Positions 21,076 through 32,525 of a stretch of 64,000 bases of DNA are shown in pieces (position 1 is the first letter of the stretch; every line of letters begins with the position of its first letter). The stretch comes from Pseudoips prasinana (Eukaryota > Arthropoda > Insecta > Lepidoptera > Nolidae): positions 11,626,501-11,690,500 of the forward strand of contig OX621252.1 in assembly GCA_951640165.1 (NCBI GenBank), read 5' to 3'. Below the pieces are notes generated by a model. It was not told the DNA's origin, searched no databases, and saw nothing but the letters and a program-made list of their open reading frames with translations. The translations under genes and the position numbers were made by a program.

Positions 21076-21628
21076 GAATAAACCTATGATGTAGGTGGTA
21101 ACCGTCAGCTATGACGCTTGACCTATGAATGGTCGCTGAAGACGCTGGTAATAGCGACGCGTTCGTGGTCGTACCTACTTGGCCGGCAAGTACGATAGAT
21201 CAGTGCATGTATTGTGTCACGAGAGTTTCTAATAGTATTAACGTGCTCAGATATCACTGCATACCTAGATACAGTGATCTTGTAGTCCATATTTCCTATT
21301 CGTGTACGGCTCATTGTTGTTTGTTGCATTTAACCCTATACTCGTTTTACCAACACACAGACATATTTATACCTACTTGTGTCGAATAAAACAAGTTTTA
21401 AAAGTGACAGTATATGCAGTACGACGTGCCTTAATGGCCCCCCATGCACGTGTAACCATAACTAATGTCAACTGTATGTACGTCGAGTTTACTCAGTTGG
21501 GAAAAGGCCTTAACAAGAATTGCTACTGCCGAGACACCTTCTATAAAATACGTGGGAAAAGAAAACAATACTAAAGCCACAAATTAATACCACGATTCAA
21601 TATTTTTGTCAATAACCAAATAATGAAA
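21076..21628. other. Unassigned stretch
   Basis: Overlapping short frames (up to 90 codons) show no motifs; composition is nearer 40% GC by eye. No repeat match inside the window. Confidence 0.3.
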
Positions 21629-22220
21629 AACCGGCCAAGTGCGAGTCGGACTCGCACATGAAGGGTTCCGTAGCAGCAAGTATTTCAGTTGATTAAATGA
21701 AAGGTAAATTGTGGTTTAAAAAAAACTACTTAATAGATCTCGTTCAAACCAATTTTCGTTGTTAGTTTGGATGGTAATGTACATCATATATTATTTTTAG
21801 TTTTATCATTCTCTTATTTTAGACGTTACAGGAGGGGGGGGGACTCATTTTACCACTTTGGAAGTGTCTCTCGCGCAAAATATTCACTTCAGAAAAAAAT
21901 AATGTTAGAAACCTCGATATCATTTTTGAAGACCTATCTATCCATAGATACCCCACATGTATGGGTACGATGGATTTTTTTTTTTTTGAGTTTCAGTTCT
22001 ATGGATGGGGAACCCCCAAAATTATTGTTCTTTCTATTTTTGTGTAAAAATCTTAATGCGTTTCACAGAATACATCTACTTACTAAGTTTCAACAGTACA
22101 GCTCTTATAGTTTCGGAAAAAAAGTGGCTGTGACATACGGACGGACAGACAGACAGACTGACAGACATGACGAATCTATAAGGGTTCCGTTTTTGCCATT
22201 TGCCTACGGAACCCTAAAAA
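21629..22220 (+). mobile_element. 'ccggccaagtgcgagtcgg' repeat, long copy
   Basis: Starts 'aaaccggccaagtgcgagtc' and ends 'tgcctacggaaccctaaaaa'. At ~590 bp it is about twice as long as the copies at 18368, 58165 and 61259. It keeps an interior with 'gttacaggaggggggggg' and 'atagataccccacatgtatg' that they lack, so the shorter ones are internal-deletion variants or the reverse. The long open frame inside has no motif. Confidence 0.7.
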
Positions 22221-22263
22221 ATTTCCTTAATGTAAGGTTGTATAACATTCACATAAAAATGAC

Positions 22264-22510
22264 ACATCATGTCAGCCGAATGACGTCCATAGCTGGACAA
22301 AGGCTTCTCCAATAGATTTCCACAATGGAGTTGAGTGCACCATTTCGAGGGATATAATATGCCATAATCGCCACGCTTGGCGATCGCAGTATGATCGTCG
22401 CAGTAGACAGAGACGCTGTGACCCGTTCTGTGGTAAATATTCCCTCAGCAAGACTTCTACGCCCAAAGGGGATGAGATGGGGTGGCGATATTCTATGCCT
22501 TCAGCCACAC
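22264..22510 (-). mobile_element. Mini-RTE, copy 2
   Basis: From the minus strand: RTE 5' sequence (through 'ggcgattatggcatattata' and 'tccctcgaaatggtgcac') joins directly to the RTE 3' end ('ttgtggaaatctattggaga', 'agcctttgtccagctatgga', 'cgtcattcggctgaca'). The ORF is absent, and the junction is equivalent to the copies at 11375 and 32305. Confidence 0.75.
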
Positions 22511-22610
22511 GGCATAAAATAAAACACATTAATACATTACAATAAAATGTATAAATAAGAATTAATAATAGAATCATACAAGAGCCCATATAATAATAAA
22601 TCTATACATA

Positions 22611-22873
22611 TTATAATAAAATCGTAGGAAAGTCAAAACTGTACATTGAATATTTTTTAAAAAGGATACTCGGGGCGTAATCTACATTCGATATCGAAGC
22701 CAAAAATTTAGTTTTTAGAATTTTTGTCTGTGTGTCTGTTTGTCTGTATGTATGTCCGGGCTAAAGTCATAAAGTACTGCATGGATTTACTTCAAATTTT
22801 GCATGAATGTTACTAAGAGGTCGGGTCAACATATAGAAATTTAACGCAGGTAAAACCGCGGGGCACTGCTAGT
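22611..22873 (+). mobile_element. Helitron-like element, subfamily H2 copy 2
   Basis: Same start ('tataataaaatcgtaggaaa') and end ('gtaaaaccgcggggcactgc' + 'tagt') as 10351-10663. It has lost the 'tattatcacgctatcgccta' segment. Confidence 0.65.
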
Positions 22874-23050
22874 TAAATAATATAATACAATAGTATAGCC
22901 TATTTATAATAATTATTTATGTGACAATACCAAGCGGTGTAGTTTGACTGGTAGACGAACTAAATAAATCGGCACTTTGTTCTTGAGTGTGTTGTTTGTT
23001 ATATTCTCTTTGGAGTGTGCTACGAGTTGGTCGTGCGTGTCATATTTATT

Positions 23051-23191
23051 GTACAGACGCCAGCACATCCAGCTGCCCTAATCTGTCTAATTTCTTTTAT
23101 AGATTTTCAACTTTATCACTTAATCATAAGGTTCACTTTCGATTGGAGAAATTTGACAGAATGGGGTAGCTTCATGTGCTGGCGTCTGTAC
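23051..23191. mobile_element. 141-bp MITE
   Basis: Terminal inverted repeats 'gtacagacgccagcacat' (23051) and its exact complement ending at 23191; similarity continues ~12 bp inward. Non-coding interior. No second copy here and no clear target duplication, so class is open. Confidence 0.7.
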
Positions 23192-23510
23192 TTGGTTATA
23201 GAAGCATTATAGTGTTGAAAAAAATATAATTTGTTACCCACATATGGAGTTTTATTACAATACAATGGTTAGAAATTTGATAATAGTAAATAAATTAGTG
23301 GAGGCAATAAATATATGAGTTTTGACATTATACCCCATAATGAGGACTTACGTTGGTACGGGAAAATTGCAGTAAACATTTATTATGAAGTTTTATAGTT
23401 TCGCTACTGTGTATGTAACTTTCATAGTGCCAGTATATAGGCCGAATGATAATGATAATAAAAATGATAAGTCCAGGTGCAAACGTTTGGACAAGTTCAT
23501 TAAAACTTAT

Positions 23511-23985
23511 GTCCTTTAATCACACCATTTCATTAACAGCTGCTAATTGATCTGATTATTTAGCCCGCCAATTGAGGATGGAGTTTTAGGTTTAGATCAT
23601 CAAATCCTTCGTGAAGCTTAAATTCATAAATAGTATAGCTTGGAACCTGGACTTTTACACGACCAAGGAACGCACTTTTTGGCAAAGTCAACCCTCTTCT
23701 ACTCTAAATATATTTAATTTGCGCTAAAAAAAATTTAAGTTTTTAAATATATTTAATTTGACCTAATTTGTTGTCCTTTAATCACACCGTTTCATTAACA
23801 GCTGCTAATTTTTACTATTAATTCGCCCGCCAATTGAGGATGGAGTCTTAGCTTTACATCACCAAATCCTTCGCGAGCCTTATACTAGTAGATAGTATAG
23901 CTTACAGCCAGGGCTTTTACAAGACTAAGGAAACGCACTCTTTGACAAAGTCAACCTTCTTTTAGTCTAAATATATTTAATTTGA
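23511..23985. repeat. Two-copy direct repeat, ~263-bp period
   Basis: 'gtcctttaatcacacc.tttc' with 'attaacagctgctaat' starts at 23511 and 23774. Both continue through 'cgcccgccaattgaggatgg'-like sequence to 'ctaaatatatttaatttg'. Copies are diverged by point changes. Confidence 0.8.
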
Positions 23986-24182
23986 GCACACCTACCAGTT
24001 CCATTTTTATTGTACTGACATTATTAAGTCATAACATATTCCCAATATACTAATGTGGTATATTGGGAATATGTTATGACTTAATAATGTCAGTACAATA
24101 AAAATGGAACTGGTACGTGTGCTCAAATTAAATATATTTAGACTAAAAGAAGGTTGACTTTGTCAAAGAGTGCGTTTCCTTA
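23926..24182. repeat. 125-bp-arm near-perfect palindrome
   Basis: 23926-24050 and 24058-24182 are reverse complements with one mismatch seen, around a 7-nt loop 'taatgtg'. The outer 60 bp of the left arm are the tail of the second direct-repeat unit (23774-23985), so the right arm is an inverted copy of it. LINE remnant sequence begins immediately after the right arm. Confidence 0.95.
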
Positions 24183-25560
24183 CGGACAATATACAATTAT
24201 TTATTTCTTTTAGACCTGAAGACTTTTCCAATGTACTTAAGGCTATTAATAAGGATCTTGGTAGAATTGCTAAGTGGTCTAAAGACAACCCTCTTATTTT
24301 AAACCCTGGGAAACAAAATATATTGTTTTCTGCACTAACAACCAATTAGAAAAGGTTCGAATAATGGTCGAATCACCTGCCGTAAATATTCTGGGCAAGG
24401 AGATCGAACGTGTAACTGAAGCGAGCAACTTAAGCTTATTGGACCAATACTATATAATTAGTAACAAATTGTACATCGCCGCAAATGATGTAAATAACAT
24501 CTACACACTTTCAACCTATAAATGCTAGATTGTTTTATGAGACTGGCTCTTACGCTTAAATTATATCGATACAGAAAAAATTGTAAATGCTTAAAACACA
24601 CACACACACATATACACACACACAGTGTATAATTTGAGATAATGTATACCTTATAATAATATTTGTTTTATGTACTTAGCATAAATCTTAGCTAATAGTT
24701 TGTTTATTTTTAGTTTTTAATCTTAGTTTTTTGGGACTTGGTTATTGAGTAAAGACAATTTTAGTGGTAAGACGCTGCCGACTGTGACACAGTTTATACT
24801 AGTACAGTCGTCAACGAATTCTCTATCTTAAATAAAAATTTCATTGTTGTATTTTTATTAAGAATAAGAGAATTTTTATGTATTTCTAAATGTAAAATAA
24901 ACTTATTATATTATTCCAAAAGTATGTAACAAATTATGTACAAAATTGCTTCTTTCGAGTAAAAGTTTTGTACGAAATGCGTCCATACCTAAGTCAACAA
25001 TTACGGGTTAAACTCATAAAGTATGTTGTTCTCTCAAAACTAAATTATTGTGAATTAGTTTCTGGCCTTCAGGCTTCTAGCTAGTACCTACCGAAATTAC
25101 TACAAAGGGTACAAAACGTTTGTCCCAGATTCTATTTTAACATTCCACTTAAGAGCAACGTAACACTTTATTTAAATGAATACAGCATATTAAAAATGAC
25201 TTCCGTAGAAAACTTCACCTTGCCCGCCTTCTTTCCGGTATATTTGGAAGTAAGTGTCCATCATACCTCTGTTAAGGCTCACGTGGGCAAACAATCACTG
25301 TCATCGTATGAACCGACGTTGGGCTCAGCAATGAGCCATTCCCAAGCACAGATATACTTCTTTCCGCAGTAGTTTTAGATACATAGTCTCCAAAGTTAGG
25401 AATAATATACCGCCACTAATGACCTCATAAATATTTAGTTTTAGACTTCACTTAAAACGATTTCTACTTAATTATCAATTTCAGTTTGAAGCAATTAATT
25501 CTAACATCTCTGTAATTTGATCTACTAAGTATCTATTAAGGCTGATTGCTGAAGAGAAAA
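24183..25560 (+). pseudogene. Degraded LINE reverse transcriptase
   Basis: 24217-24345 reads 'PEDFSNVLKAINKDLGRIAK', 'WSKDNPLILNPGKQNILF': the RT segment downstream of FADD, where 'W...n.L.lNp.Kt' recognises the template region. 24980-25200 reads 'LSKLNYCELVSGLQ' and 'KLLQRVQNVCPRFYFNIPLK', the thumb/C-terminal block of jockey-like LINEs. Frameshifts, stops and a (CA)n run at 24597-24625 interrupt it. No catalytic motif survives. Confidence 0.6.
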
Positions 25561-25734
25561 TTTGCAAAATAGGCAGCTATTATACATAATTGATCTTTTA
25601 AATTATATTAGAACCTAATAGTATAATATTATTTAAGTACCTTATAATTTTTATTATTATAATACAATTACTTACTTTATTTTGTACATAATTCCTTATT
25701 TCATTGTTGATTTACGTAACACATATCTATACTA

Positions 25735-25945
25735 ATACACATTTCAACAATACATATTATAAAGAGGTAACGTTGGTGAGTTTGTGACGTTGTAAGGTGT
25801 AATCTCTGGATCTAACGAATCGATTTTCAAAATTTTTTAACCTATAGAAAGCTACGTTATTGTGGAGTGTCATAGGCTATAAAAAAACGGCCAGGGACAA
25901 TAATATTTATAACGCGGAACGAAGTCCACGGGCACTGCTAGTGTT
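25735..25945 (+). mobile_element. Helitron-like element
   Basis: 'acatattataaagaggtaac', 'gaaagctacgttattgtgga', 'gtgtcataggctataaa' and terminal 'gcggaacgaagtccacgggc' + 'actgctagt' match Lep1-type Helitrons. Confidence 0.6.
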
Positions 25946-28650
25946 AAATATACTTAATTAATAAAATTACTCCCCACAAACTAGTCTGCACTAACGTACC
26001 GTGGCGTGATCGTTACGGGTACTAACAGAAGGTCAGCGCTGGGTGTATCTGCTAAATGCTGATGACCCTTACGGCAAGACATACAGGACCTACAATCATA
26101 TATGTATGTTTTTCATATGCACTTAGCTAGTTTAGTCTGTAAAGTTGTTGTATGTCGATGGTCGCATAAAATTATTTTCTACTTTCTTCTTTCTTCAATG
26201 TATAGCTGTCCATTGCGTCACGCCAATGTTGTTTTCGCTTAACTCTCGGCACCGTTATAAGATATCCATGTAGTTGCGGGCTTTGTTTAAGTATACGGTA
26301 CATCGTTCCAGCAACATATATAGTAATACCGTTAAAAGTAAAGGAAGCTCATTTAGGTCAGTATTTATCATTGAATTTAATTTCGCTATCTTTATTTGGA
26401 CTACAGTTGTGCATTAATCAGATTCAGTTCAATTCAGTATTTTACGTACTCGGTAACTTGGACCATCGCTCTGCCCGCTTCTGCATTCGGAATGCTCGCT
26501 CCCAGTCAGAAGCGCGTCCTTACTGTTTTGCGCAGTATTTATTGTACTAATTAATACATGGTTGTAAAGTAACATGCATGCACCCCTGCCACAGATACAG
26601 AAACAGGCGCTCCATATTTTTCCATATAATTTATTTAGCTGGCTCTTCCACTTTACATCACTCTAGAGAGCAGCGATACATGCGCACAGGTTGATGTTCT
26701 GGACGCGACTAATTTGCGTACCACGTGGGGAGTGAGGAAGCTGAAAAGAACGTGAGCACGCTCTCAACAATGTGAACCCAAACTAGTAGTTGCTCGTGCG
26801 GTCTACCTCTGCTGGGCCTCATCGAAAAGTGTCTCACCCGGTAGGGTATGACCGCCGGCATGTGAAAAGACGGAACGGAAGGGGGAGGATAGAAGACCCA
26901 ACTAAACAAGCCATTTAACTACCCTCGCAAAATCAAACAAACCCAGAACCGACCCAGCCGGAACCAAGCCACGACCGGTCCTAAGCCCATAGGACGCTGC
27001 TCTTTCTAAACTAGTACAAATCTAGTACCCAAAGACAGACCCGTATTTACGGGCCGCGATTAACGAAACCTCGGTCAAGGGGCAAACCCGCCCCGCTACC
27101 GATTCCTCGGCCGACCAGAAGGACGGCACGAGAAGACTATGAAGAACAATGTGAAACATTTTTTTTTATATTTCAAGTGGCCCTGACCCCATGCGCCTAA
27201 TTAAGGGATAAGGTAATTGTATCGACTTGTGCAATACTCACTTCAATCACTGACACCACGAGTGGTCTCTGTGAATGGCCCGACGACAGTACAAAGCGAA
27301 TTATGTGAGTTCTAGGTACGTTAAGTACATACCCGTTACTAACTCTGATTATATAAATAGATAGATCAGATCTATTGGGGTTTCTGCATCAGTTACAGAA
27401 CCCTGCAGATTATTGGCCTTGAGCCACGCCTATCGTCGACTTTAAAGGAGCTCACCTCTCCGTGCCCTCGCAGATACAAAAATGTGTAACCTGTCCTATA
27501 GGAACTTTTGCAAACAGAGCTTGTAATAGACATCGTAATGTCGCAATGTTATAGCATTTATATCACGAGTATCTTCACTTTCGTTGGAATAATCGACACT
27601 GGCCTGGTAATTGTATTATTAATTAATTATTATTTGATTACGTATACCAACTGCGATGTAGTCAAATAAAATTAATTTATATTATGTTACCAAAGATGAG
27701 TCATGTTTTATAGTACTTTTTGCTTGTTTTGTGTAGTCGAAAACAAATGTCAAACTTGCCCGATAATACGTTAATTATTGCGGTGGCCATCTCTAATGGA
27801 TACTTTTTTATTGTTTATTTCGTCACATTAAACAACCTCTTTAGGTTGCTTATTCGCAGCAAAGTTGTTCTGATAATTTAGTGCGAACGCAGGATTGTAC
27901 CGCGAAGTATTAAGTCAGTGCTTTTTGAACACATCAATTAACATATCACGGTTAAGTGGTCACTCAAATGAATGATTGCAGGTTGTGGTTAACACAGCTC
28001 GACGACCGATTTGTGTAGACATGGTCGAGGCGTGTAGTAATCGTGAATATAATAATCCGTGTACGGAATCCTACTTGATTGTTCATGTTATGGATTGACA
28101 GAATATTTATGTATAAATCTTGTTATCTGTCAATTATTTAATTAACTAATACTGGTCAAGGTAATGTAAAGTACCTACTTCGTCTGCGAACGTTGTGCAT
28201 ACCTGTAAGTGACCTACTCACACTGGATTAATCTCTCGGTATTAGATTCATACAAACAAATTGTGAATAGGTTATTGGTGGGACTTATCAATAAAAAAAT
28301 TAAAAAAAAATTTAGTAACCTGTTATAATCACTGGTTAAACCACTCAAGGTGTTAATGTTTAAATCACCAACTTTACACATACGATTCTTTGATCCTTTA
28401 TTTTGTCGAACAATCAGTCAAAATTGTCTACATACATATCAAATTTAAATTAATTACTTTTCTGTCGAAATTTCACAAAGTGTGTACTACTACTTGTTAA
28501 CATTATTATTATTACTTGTTAACATATAAGATTAGTACTTGTTATATATATACATTTTAAATTAATTTCGGCTAACCGGTGCTCTTTTATCACATCTTAA
28601 GTAAGGACTTCTTATCGCTGTGTTTTTTGACTTAATGACAGCAATTTGAT
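25946..28650. other. Long stretch without recognised genes
   Basis: 26,440-27,130 is relatively GC-rich and non-repetitive within the window, with a 66-codon minus-strand frame of no recognised family. T-run at ~27,160. Remainder AT-rich. No domain, SINE head or terminal repeat recognised. Confidence 0.35.
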
Positions 28651-28652
28651 GG

Positions 28653-28815
28653 TATATAAATAATCCTTTTAGGCGGTGTATTCCATTACTGTCATTAGCA
28701 TTAAACACATGCAAAGATGCGTCGAACTGTTTTGAGAGTTGGTCCTGTTCCGCTCACCGTCGAAATCAGTCAGACACCTTTACACGCGGTGGCCACGACG
28801 CTGGCGAGTTGACTG
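28653..28815 (+). promoter_or_regulatory. Possible TATA promoter and 32-codon ORF
   Basis: 'tatataaata' at 28653 lies 30-40 bp upstream of 'ttccattactgtcattagc', which has initiator-like TCATT/CCATT. An ATG follows at 28717 with a 32-codon frame to TGA at ~28813. It could be a host first exon, but no splice partner or product is recognised, and AT-rich DNA yields chance TATA boxes. Confidence 0.2.
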
Positions 28816-28985
28816 GTTATTACAGACTTTCGGAGTGCCTGTGCATTTTTATGTCACGTTTTGCAATAGGATATCCCTATTATATGCACTATTTTATTTA
28901 GGTAATTTAACACATTCTCTGCTGCAGTTCCTGGCCTAAACGATAGTACGCTTGTATGTATTTTATGTATCCTACCGTTTTGTGC

Positions 28986-31900
28986 TGTGTGGTGACGGCC
29001 TAAGTATATCACCACCCCCTCTCATCCCGTGTGGGGACGTAAAAGTCGTCCCGAGGGAATATATACCAGAGAACGGGCAGCAGCGTTCTCCTGAGTACCA
29101 TGTCCACCTTACTGCGATCGCCAACCCGTCTGCCAAACGTGGCGATTATGGCAAATCCCCTCAAATGATGGACACAATCAAACCGCGGCCCCCAGTCCCC
29201 GGCAGCCCTGCTATTCCCAGCCGTGGTAACAGCCGTGGTTACGGCAGGGCAGGGGGTGCTAAGAATCCCCGGCAGATTCCGCGTTACCAACACCGACGAC
29301 CTCTGGCCCTGGCAACATATAACACACGTACACTGCGGTCCGACGAGAAGATAACCGAACTGGAGGAAGAATTGAGCAGGTTACATTGGGATATTGTAGG
29401 ATTATCTGAAGTCCGAAGACAGGGGGAGGACTCGATAATACTGAAATCCGGAAACCTGCTCTATTACCGGGAGGGTGACCAAATATCCCAAGGTGGTGTC
29501 GGGTTCATAGTCCACAAGTCCCTCGTGAACAACCTAGTGAAAATCGAGAGTGTGTCGACGAGGGTTGCGTACCTTATACTCAGAATCACCAATCGGTATT
29601 CGTTGAAGGTTATACAGGTATACGCACCCACTTCGACACACTCCGACGATGAAGTCGAGGTTATGTATGAGGATATATCCAGAGCCATACATACCTCTAA
29701 CTCCTATTTCACTGTGGTCATGGGGGACTTTAACGCGAAGCTGGGCAAACGATTCGGTAATGAGCTGAGAGTGGGGCAATTTGGAACTGGAGACCGAAAC
29801 CCCCGGGGCCAAATGTTGGCCGACTTCATGGAGAAGGAGGGACTCTTTATGATGAATTCCTTCTTCAGGAAGCCGGATCACCGCAAATGGACCTGGGTGA
29901 GCCCCGATGGTAAAACTAAAAATGAGATAGACTTTATCTTGTCGACGAGACGACAGATGTTCAATGATGTCTCCGTGATCAATGCGGTTAAAACCGGGAG
30001 CGATCACAGACTGGTCAGAGGCTCATTGAACCTTAATGTCAAACTCCAGAGGTCCCGAATGATAAAGTCTACGCTCCGACCTTTACCTATCCACGTCCAA
30101 AACCCCGAACCATTTCAGCTCGAACTGCAAAACCGTTTCGAATGCCTAGCAGACTGCGAGGAAGTGGACTCATACTATGACAGGCTCGTAGAAGCTGTCC
30201 ATACGGCTGGGTCTAAAGTCTTCAAGGCCCGCCGTACAAACAGAACTAAAAAGATCTCTGACTTTACCCTGCAACTTATGGAAGATAGACGGAAAATGGT
30301 TCTGACATCCTCAGATGATGCTACCAGATATCGGCAGCTCAACAGACAGATCTCAAAGTCTTTGACTCGCGACACGCGGCAATTTAATACAATTAGTATT
30401 AAAGAGGCCATTGAGCGGAACAAAGGTTCCAAAGTGTTCGCAAGAGCTCTGTCTGTTGGACAGAGCCAACTGACGAAGCTGAAGACTGAGGATGGTAGAA
30501 TCGTCACGTCTAAACCTGAGTTGCTGGGAGAGATCGAGAAGTTCTACGGACAGTTATATACGACAATACAGCCACCTGTCAAAAGTCATGCCTCGGATCC
30601 CAGAGCACGACTAACCCGACATTACACCGAAGACATCCCGGACGTCAGCCTGTACGAGATTAGAATGGCTCTCAAACAACTCAAGAACAACAAGGCACCT
30701 GGTGATGATGGAGTTACAGCAGAGCTTCTGAAGGCGGGTGGTACACCAATCCTACGGGCCCTTCAGAAGTTATTTAACTCCGTTATACTAGATGGTCAAA
30801 CGCCACAAGCATGGCACAGAAGTGTGGTGGTGCTCTTCTTCAAAAAGGGCGACAAAACCCTATTGAAGAATTATAGACCCATCACACTGCTGAGCCATGT
30901 TTACAAGTTGTTTTCGAGGGTCGTTACGAACCGTCTCGCGCGCAGGTTTGACGACTTCCAGCCTCCCGAACAAGCCGGTTTCCGAAAAGGCTTTAGCACC
31001 ATAGACCACATACATACGCTGCGGCAAGTTATACAGAAGACCGAAGAGTATAACAAGCCACTGTGCTTAGCGTTTGTGGACTATGAGAAAGCCTTTGATT
31101 CTATCGAAACATGGGCCGTGCTGAGGTCTCTCATAAGGTGCCAAATTGACTACCGGTATATCGAGGTGATAAAGTGTTTGTATGAAAACGCCACTATGTC
31201 AGTGCGACTCCAGGACCAGATCTCGAAACCTATCCACTTGCAGCGAGGCGTGAGACAGGGAGATGTTATATCTCCGAAACTGTTCACCGCTGCATTGGAA
31301 GACGTCTTCAAGCTTCTGGACCGGAAAGGCTTTGGCATCAATGTCAATGGCGAGTACATCACTCACCTTCGATTTGCCGATGATATCGTAGTCATGGCTG
31401 AGACCATGGAAGACCTCGGTACAATGCTCGATGACCTCAGTAGAGTCTCTCAGCAAGTGGGTCTGAAAATGAACATGGATAAGACGAAAATCATGTCAAA
31501 CGTCCATGTTGCACCCACTCAATTGAAAGTTGGTGACTCTGCACTCGAAGTTGTAGAGAACTATATTTACCTAGGACAGACCATCCAACTAGGTAGGTCC
31601 AACTTCGAGAAGGAGGTCAATCGTAGAATCCAACTCGGCTGGGCAGCGTTCGGGAAGCTACGTAACATCTTCTCGTCCAAAATACCGCAGTGTCTCAAGT
31701 CGAAAGTTTTCGACCAGTGTGTGTTGCCAGTGATGACATACGGAACAGAGACGTGGTCGCTCACTATGGGCCTTATTAGAAGGCTCAAGGTCACCCAAAG
31801 AGCAATGGAGAGGGCTATGCTCGGAGTTTCCCTGCGGGATCGCATCATAAGTGTCGAAATCCGCAGGCGAACCAAAGTCACCGACATAGCCCGAAGAATT

Positions 31901-32159
31901 GCCAAGCTGAAGTGGCAGTGGGCAGGCCACATAGCTCGTAGAGCCGACGGCCGTTGGGGCAGAAAGGTTCTCGAGTGGCGACCACGAACCGGAAGACGCA
32001 GCGTGGGCAGGCCCCCTACAAGATGGACCGATGATCTTGTGCGGGTCGCTGGAAACTGCTGGATGCGAGTGGCACAAGACCGGCAATTGTGGAGATCTTT
32101 GGGGGAGGCCTTTGTCCAGCAGTGGACGTCTTTCGGCTGATATGATGATGATGATGATG
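28986..32159 (+). mobile_element. Full-length RTE non-LTR retrotransposon
   Basis: The element is flanked by a perfect 12-bp duplication 'accgttttgtgc' (28974-28985 and 32160-32171; the A may belong to the tail). It begins 'tgtgtggtgacggcc', has ~180 bp before the likely start codon, one uninterrupted ORF and only ~19 bp after the stop. It ends in a GAT-type tail ('tatgatgatgatgatga'). Full length, open ORF and intact TSD imply recent insertion, and it may still be competent. Confidence 0.92.
29165..32140 (+). CDS. RTE polyprotein: AP-like endonuclease plus reverse transcriptase
   Basis: This 991-residue protein nicks target DNA and primes reverse transcription of the element RNA from the nick. 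The N-terminal endonuclease/exonuclease/phosphatase domain (about residues 47-285) keeps N53 ('ATYNTRTL'), E82 ('LSEVRR'), D188/N190 ('GDFNA'), D256 ('EIDFIL') and D280/H281 ('SDHRLV'). The RT (about 490-800) has 'KAPGDDGVTAELLK', motif A 'FVDYEKAFD' (D639), 'GVRQGDVISPKLF' and motif C 'FADD' (737-740). The C-terminus ends 'GRPPTRWTDDLVRVAG' and 'FVQQWTSFG'. No gag-like ORF1, which is normal for RTE. The frame is open back to 28952, but that ATG lies in host flank. ATG 29165 (or 29168) is the first inside the element. All inspected catalytic residues are present. Confidence 0.92.
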   Translation: MMDTIKPRPPVPGSPAIPSRGNSRGYGRAGGAKNPRQIPRYQHRRPLALATYNTRTLRSDEKITELEEELSRLHWDIVGLSEVRRQGEDSIILKSGNLLYYREGDQISQGGVGFIVHKSLVNNLVKIESVSTRVAYLILRITNRYSLKVIQVYAPTSTHSDDEVEVMYEDISRAIHTSNSYFTVVMGDFNAKLGKRFGNELRVGQFGTGDRNPRGQMLADFMEKEGLFMMNSFFRKPDHRKWTWVSPDGKTKNEIDFILSTRRQMFNDVSVINAVKTGSDHRLVRGSLNLNVKLQRSRMIKSTLRPLPIHVQNPEPFQLELQNRFECLADCEEVDSYYDRLVEAVHTAGSKVFKARRTNRTKKISDFTLQLMEDRRKMVLTSSDDATRYRQLNRQISKSLTRDTRQFNTISIKEAIERNKGSKVFARALSVGQSQLTKLKTEDGRIVTSKPELLGEIEKFYGQLYTTIQPPVKSHASDPRARLTRHYTEDIPDVSLYEIRMALKQLKNNKAPGDDGVTAELLKAGGTPILRALQKLFNSVILDGQTPQAWHRSVVVLFFKKGDKTLLKNYRPITLLSHVYKLFSRVVTNRLARRFDDFQPPEQAGFRKGFSTIDHIHTLRQVIQKTEEYNKPLCLAFVDYEKAFDSIETWAVLRSLIRCQIDYRYIEVIKCLYENATMSVRLQDQISKPIHLQRGVRQGDVISPKLFTAALEDVFKLLDRKGFGINVNGEYITHLRFADDIVVMAETMEDLGTMLDDLSRVSQQVGLKMNMDKTKIMSNVHVAPTQLKVGDSALEVVENYIYLGQTIQLGRSNFEKEVNRRIQLGWAAFGKLRNIFSSKIPQCLKSKVFDQCVLPVMTYGTETWSLTMGLIRRLKVTQRAMERAMLGVSLRDRIISVEIRRRTKVTDIARRIAKLKWQWAGHIARRADGRWGRKVLEWRPRTGRRSVGRPPTRWTDDLVRVAGNCWMRVAQDRQLWRSLGEAFVQQWTSFG

Positions 32160-32171
32160 ACCGTTTTGTGC

Positions 32172-32304
32172 GCAGCGTCTATATTTTCTGCTCCAGTAAT
32201 TACTTGCCGCAATTTTCGTCTACGATTTACTACTGTTAACCAGCCTTCTTCATACATTTTTTTTTTACCTAATTACCCAGTAACACTGTGTGGCTGAATT
32301 TTAG
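32172..32304. other. 3' flank of the RTE
   Basis: Short unassigned segment between the target duplication and the next RTE-derived piece. Confidence 0.4.
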
Positions 32305-32525
32305 AATATTGGCACATCATTTCATCCCATGGGGATCGTAGAAGTCAACCCGCGGATATATCTCCCAGAGAATGGTCAGAAACGGCTCTCTGTGTACTAT
32401 GATCATCATACTACGATCACTAACCCGTCTCCAAAGCGTGGCGATTACGGCATATCCCTCCAAATTATGGACAAACTCTGGAAATCTTTTGAGGAGGCAT
32501 TTGTCGAGTAGTGGACGACAATTAT
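32305..32525 (+). mobile_element. Mini-RTE, copy 3
   Basis: RTE 5' sequence ('catcccatggggatcgtaga', 'agcgtggcgattacggcata', 'tccctccaaattatggac') joins 'ctggaaatcttttgaggagg' and 'catttgtcgagtagtggac' from the RTE 3' end. No coding region. It lies ~135 bp downstream of the intact RTE. Confidence 0.75.

Noticed and set aside
21767..22315. 182-codon plus-strand ORF
   Set aside because: It lies inside the long 'ccggccaagtgcgagtcgg' repeat and runs into the adjoining mini-RTE; no motif and other copies lack it.
28952..29164. Upstream ATG extending the RTE ORF to 1062 codons
   Set aside because: The first 34 bases lie outside the element (before the target duplication at 28974-28985), and the open frame through the 5' region is incidental. 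The first ATG inside the element is at 29165.
29009..32257. Minus-strand ORFs of 70-199 codons opposite the RTE
   Set aside because: They are antisense shadows of the conserved endonuclease/RT coding sequence.
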